From Rhodospirillales bacterium (lineage in GTDB: Bacteria > Pseudomonadota > Alphaproteobacteria > Rhodospirillales > Casp-alpha2), in contig JABJGO010000009.1 of the NCBI GenBank assembly GCA_018662225.1, positions 16,841-80,840 on the forward strand: a DNA stretch of 64,000 nt. Direction: 5' to 3'. Positions 61,436 to 64,000 of the stretch are shown here, in pieces; within the stretch, counting starts at the first letter, position 1, and each line of letters opens with the position of its first letter. The position numbers were made by a program, and so were the translations under genes. Below the pieces are notes generated by a model that saw nothing but the letters and a program-made list of their open reading frames with translations, did no database searches and was not told where the DNA came from.

Positions 61436-62395
61436 ATGCCCGACACTGACAGGTCGGGTTCTATAGCCACCATGGACATCTATCTTCCCATCGCCGAAGT
61501 TTCGGTAAATATCTTTTTAATTTTGGGGATGGGCGGCGGCGTAGGTTTTCTATCCGGCCTGTTCGGGGTGGGTGGTGGTTTCTTGATGACGCCATTGCTT
61601 ATGTTCATCGGCATCCCCCCTGCCGTAGCGGTGGCAACCGAAGCTAATCAGATTGTTGCCTCATCGGTGTCGGGCGTTCTCGCACACTGGAAGCGTGGCA
61701 ACGTGGATTTCAAAATGGGCAGCGTGCTCCTAGCTGGTGGTGTGGCTGGTTCCACATTCGGTGTCTGGTTATTTACATTTTTAACAGAGCTTGGTCAGAT
61801 CGATCTGGTTATTAAGCTGTCCTATGTTGTCTTCTTGAGCATTATCGGCTTTTTGATGTTGTTCGAGAGCGTCAAGGTGATATTGGTGAGCCGCAAGTCC
61901 GGTGGTGCCCCCGCCCCCAAACACCGTAGCCATTCATGGATCCACGGCCTGCCCTTCAAGATGCGGTTTCGTAAATCCAAGCTTTATATCAGCGCGTTGC
62001 TGCCATTGATCATCGGGTTTTTTGTGGGCGTACTGGCCGCTATCATGGGTGTGGGCGGTGGTTTCGTTATCGTGCCGGCAATGATCTATATCCTTGGCAT
62101 GCCCACGTCGGTGGTTGTCGGCACCTCGCTGTTCCAGATCATTTTCGTTACCGCCAACGTGACGTTGCTGCAATCCATCAGTAACCAGACCGTTGACGTG
62201 GTGCTGGCGCTAATATTGTTGACCGGCGGCGTTATCGGCGCACAGTTTGGCGCCCGTGCCGGTGCCAAGTTACCCGGCGAGCAATTGCGCGGGTTACTGG
62301 CGATCATGGTGTTGGGCGTATGTCTGAAGCTGACGCTGGATCTGGTCCTTACACCCGATGATTTCTATTCACTTGGTCGGGGGTCAGGGCACTGA
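61436..62395 (+). CDS. TSUP family membrane permease (TauE/SafE, DUF81)
   Basis: 319 residues (or 306 from the ATG at 61475, MDIYLPIAE, which is closer to the usual start). Eight or so helices in two homologous halves, each with the family pattern: GLFGVGGGFLMTPLLMFIGIP in the first and GVGGGFVIVPAMIYILGMP in the second. Members move sulfite, sulfoacetate or other small organosulfur anions; the substrate here is unknown. It shares 1 bp with the next gene. Confidence 0.88.
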   Translation: MPDTDRSGSIATMDIYLPIAEVSVNIFLILGMGGGVGFLSGLFGVGGGFLMTPLLMFIGIPPAVAVATEANQIVASSVSGVLAHWKRGNVDFKMGSVLLAGGVAGSTFGVWLFTFLTELGQIDLVIKLSYVVFLSIIGFLMLFESVKVILVSRKSGGAPAPKHRSHSWIHGLPFKMRFRKSKLYISALLPLIIGFFVGVLAAIMGVGGGFVIVPAMIYILGMPTSVVVGTSLFQIIFVTANVTLLQSISNQTVDVVLALILLTGGVIGAQFGARAGAKLPGEQLRGLLAIMVLGVCLKLTLDLVLTPDDFYSLGRGSGH

Positions 62396-63153
62396 TGCGC
62401 ATTACGAAACGCCCCCTGTTTTGGTGCTTGATTGCGGTGAGTGCATGTCTCGCTGCCATCCCCCTGTTGCGCGCGCAGGATTTGGTCATCGATCTGTCTG
62501 ACCCTATCGTGGCCATTACTGCCGGGTTCTCGGGCACAGACGTGTTGTTGTTTGGTGCCACCAGGGACGAAGGTGATCTGGTTGTGGTTGTGCGCGGCCC
62601 GCAACAGGAGCATGTGGTGCGCTACAAAGAACAGATTGCCGGTGTTTGGGTCAATACGGATGAAGTTGCTTTTGCGGGTATCCCGGTATTCTATGCGCTT
62701 GCCGCCAATCGCCCGATCTCGGAATTTGTTGACGGGGTTGATGCAGGTATTCATCAAATCGGGGTTCATGAAATCATTTTCACGCCCGCCGAACACCAAA
62801 AACCGGTGGACGATATCACCGCTTACAAAGAGGCCTTGATCCGGATAAAACAAGCCAAGGGCCTGTATTCTGGTGATGCCGTCGATCTGGTCTACCTGGG
62901 CAACGGCTTGTTTCGAACATCTGTGCATTTCCCGGCCAACGTGACTGTGGGCACGTATGGTATAGATGTCTATCTGTTCCAGGACGGACAACTGGTGGAA
63001 AACCAGACGTCACTGTTGAACGTCCGTAAATTTGGTCTTGAAGCAGAAATTTATAATTTTGCTCACCGCAACTCGGCTGCATACGGTATACTGGCGGTCA
63101 TCATTGCCGTGACGGCAGGGTGGCTGGCAAACGCTGCCTTCAAGAAACGCTAG
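62395..63153 (+). CDS. TIGR02186 family protein
   Basis: 252 residues: N-terminal signal or membrane anchor (about 8-27), a periplasmic beta-rich domain beginning DLVIDLSDPIVAITAGFSGTDVLLFG, and a C-terminal membrane helix (about 225-247, YGILAVIIAVTAGWLANAAF) followed by KKR. That topology places the domain in the periplasm. The family is known from alphaproteobacteria next to a TSUP permease, and its role is not established. The TGATG overlap with the permease suggests a complex. Confidence 0.88.
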   Translation: MRITKRPLFWCLIAVSACLAAIPLLRAQDLVIDLSDPIVAITAGFSGTDVLLFGATRDEGDLVVVVRGPQQEHVVRYKEQIAGVWVNTDEVAFAGIPVFYALAANRPISEFVDGVDAGIHQIGVHEIIFTPAEHQKPVDDITAYKEALIRIKQAKGLYSGDAVDLVYLGNGLFRTSVHFPANVTVGTYGIDVYLFQDGQLVENQTSLLNVRKFGLEAEIYNFAHRNSAAYGILAVIIAVTAGWLANAAFKKR

Positions 63154-63166
63154 TGAGGGGTAAGTT

Positions 63167-63688
63167 GTGAGCGACGAACCAACAACCAATGACACAAAGA
63201 ATGACACAACCAGCGACGCAGCGGCGGATGAACGCACGTTCCTGTGTCTTGTGGACAGCTCAGAAGAATTTGGCCCCACGTTACGGTTTGCCTGCGCGCG
63301 CGCGAACAATACGGGCGGTCGCATTTCGCTGCTGTATGTGATTGAACCGGCTGAATTTCAGCATTGGCTCGGCGTTGGCGATCGCATGCAGGCGGAAAGC
63401 CGCGAAGAAGCAGAAGAAATGTGCCAGGTGGTATCAGATGTGGTTATGCGTCGTACCGGCAAGATGCCGACGATCTACATCCGGGACGGCAAAGCCCATG
63501 AAGTGATTATGGACCTGGCCGAAGAAGAGCCAAGCCTGTCGGTTTTGGTTTTGGGATCATCCACAGGCGACAACGGCCCCGGACCACTGGTCTCTCACAT
63601 CGTCAATAAAATGGTCGGTAAGTTCGCTTTACCCATCACCATTGTGCCGGGTGGCTTGACGGATGAGGAAATCGATAGCATTACGTGA
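63167..63688 (+). CDS. Universal stress protein (UspA family)
   Basis: 173 residues, GTG start after GAGGGG. The first 22 residues are a Thr/Asp/Asn-rich tail, then the Usp fold: TFLCLVDSSEEFGPTLRFAC, SLLYVIEP, and the nucleotide-loop region VLVLGSSTGDNGPGPLVSHIVNKMV. The ATP motif G-x2-G-x9-G(S/T) is only partly kept, so ATP binding is uncertain. Third gene of the TSUP operon by spacing (13 bp). Confidence 0.85.
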   Translation: MSDEPTTNDTKNDTTSDAAADERTFLCLVDSSEEFGPTLRFACARANNTGGRISLLYVIEPAEFQHWLGVGDRMQAESREEAEEMCQVVSDVVMRRTGKMPTIYIRDGKAHEVIMDLAEEEPSLSVLVLGSSTGDNGPGPLVSHIVNKMVGKFALPITIVPGGLTDEEIDSIT

Positions 63689-63715
63689 CCTCAGAAAAAT
63701 AATTTAGACGAGTGC

Positions 63716-64000
63716 CTAACCACGTAATGCGGCGATGTTGCCTGCATAATCACTTGAATTAAACACAGCACTGCCTGCCACCAGCACGTCGGCGCCCGCC
63801 GCAATGCAGCGTGATGCCGTCTCCATATTCACGCCACCATCCACTTCCAGCTCAATGAGGCGGTCACCGATCATCTCGCGCAATGTGGTGACCTTATCGA
63901 GTTGATCTTCCATAAAGGACTGTCCACCGAAACCGGGGTTTACGGTCATGACCAGTATCAGGTCAACCTGGTCCAGAACATGAGCTACCGCACTGGCGGG
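63716..64000 (-). CDS. rpe: Ribulose-phosphate 3-epimerase, C-terminal part (5' end outside window)
   Basis: Interconverts ribulose-5-phosphate and xylulose-5-phosphate. The visible 94 residues read VDLILVMTVNPGFGGQSFM (the phosphate-binding loop), IELEVDGGVNMETASRCIAAGADVLVAGSAVF with the catalytic Asp, and a short tail. The gene runs off the right edge. It converges with the Usp gene, leaving 27 bp between them. Confidence 0.94.
   Translation of the reverse strand, partial: PASAVAHVLDQVDLILVMTVNPGFGGQSFMEDQLDKVTTLREMIGDRLIELEVDGGVNMETASRCIAAGADVLVAGSAVFNSSDYAGNIAALRG

Noticed and set aside
62365..62991. 208-codon leftward open frame
   Set aside because: Antisense to the TIGR02186 gene with a composition typical of shadows (rich in Gln, His, Arg).
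1..64000. tRNA, rRNA, CRISPR, IS element, prophage or plasmid origin
   Set aside because: No cloverleaf, no regularly spaced repeats, no transposase or integrase, and no replication gene was found in the gaps between genes.

Overview
The window is a stretch of alphaproteobacterial chromosome. Gene content and protein style best fit a free-living, motile, possibly marine relative of the Rhodospirillales; that placement is inferred from remembered family resemblance, not from a search. Supporting signs are the general L-amino-acid transporter AapJ/AapQ, a short-form ProS, a single LolC/E-type permease, an alphaproteobacterial FliG, two DUF1127-like micro-proteins, and the trio TSUP permease / TIGR02186 / universal stress protein. 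I see no rRNA, tRNA, IS element, phage or CRISPR array. Almost all of it is densely packed housekeeping and accessory chromosome.

Layout. 1-2.2 kb: aapQ (cut by the edge) and aapJ. 2.4-8 kb: metC, then a zinc module (znuB, znuC, zur, with a palindrome that looks like a Zur operator), hisI, a UPF0178 protein and an RhlE-like DEAD-box helicase. 8.4-11.5 kb: a PilZ-like protein and modABC. 11.6-14.6 kb: orphan fliN, several small proteins (one zinc-ribbon) and a FrnE-like DsbA protein. 14.6-29 kb: one long leftward envelope and translation cluster, rpsB-tsf-pyrH-frr-uppS-cdsA-dxr-rseP-bamA-skp-lpxD-fabZ-lpxA, ending in a gene that fuses LpxI to LpxB. 29-34 kb: a MATE transporter and a probable catabolic operon (GFA protein, gamma-butyrobetaine-hydroxylase-like dioxygenase, FMN hydroxy-acid dehydrogenase, SDR). 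34-38 kb: dnaE. 38-41 kb: two 53-residue DUF1127-like paralogues on either side of a Bax-like glucosaminidase, then a REC-GGDEF diguanylate cyclase. 40.8-51 kb: azlCD, lolD, lolC, proS, mfd, sdhE and recG.

51-60 kb is the most unusual accessory block. Seven leftward genes encode a two-domain secreted protein, a DUF2927 protein, two different full-length ABC half-transporters, an HlyD-type adaptor, a stand-alone cyclic-nucleotide-binding domain and a DUF502 membrane protein. Both ABC ATPases have lost the LSGGQ signature, and one has also lost the H-loop histidine, so this looks like an atypical heterodimeric type I exporter. 60-64 kb: a fliG whose frame is broken at a run of seven G, the TSUP/TIGR02186/USP trio, and the 3' part of rpe.

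The strongest leads are the LpxI-LpxB fusion, the degenerate paired exporter locus, and the poly-G frameshift in fliG. Smaller leads include a modA that looks leaderless, a structured rpsB leader, an SdhE lacking the Arg of RGxxE, and four convergent gene pairs that interlock through 4-bp overlaps of their stop codons.
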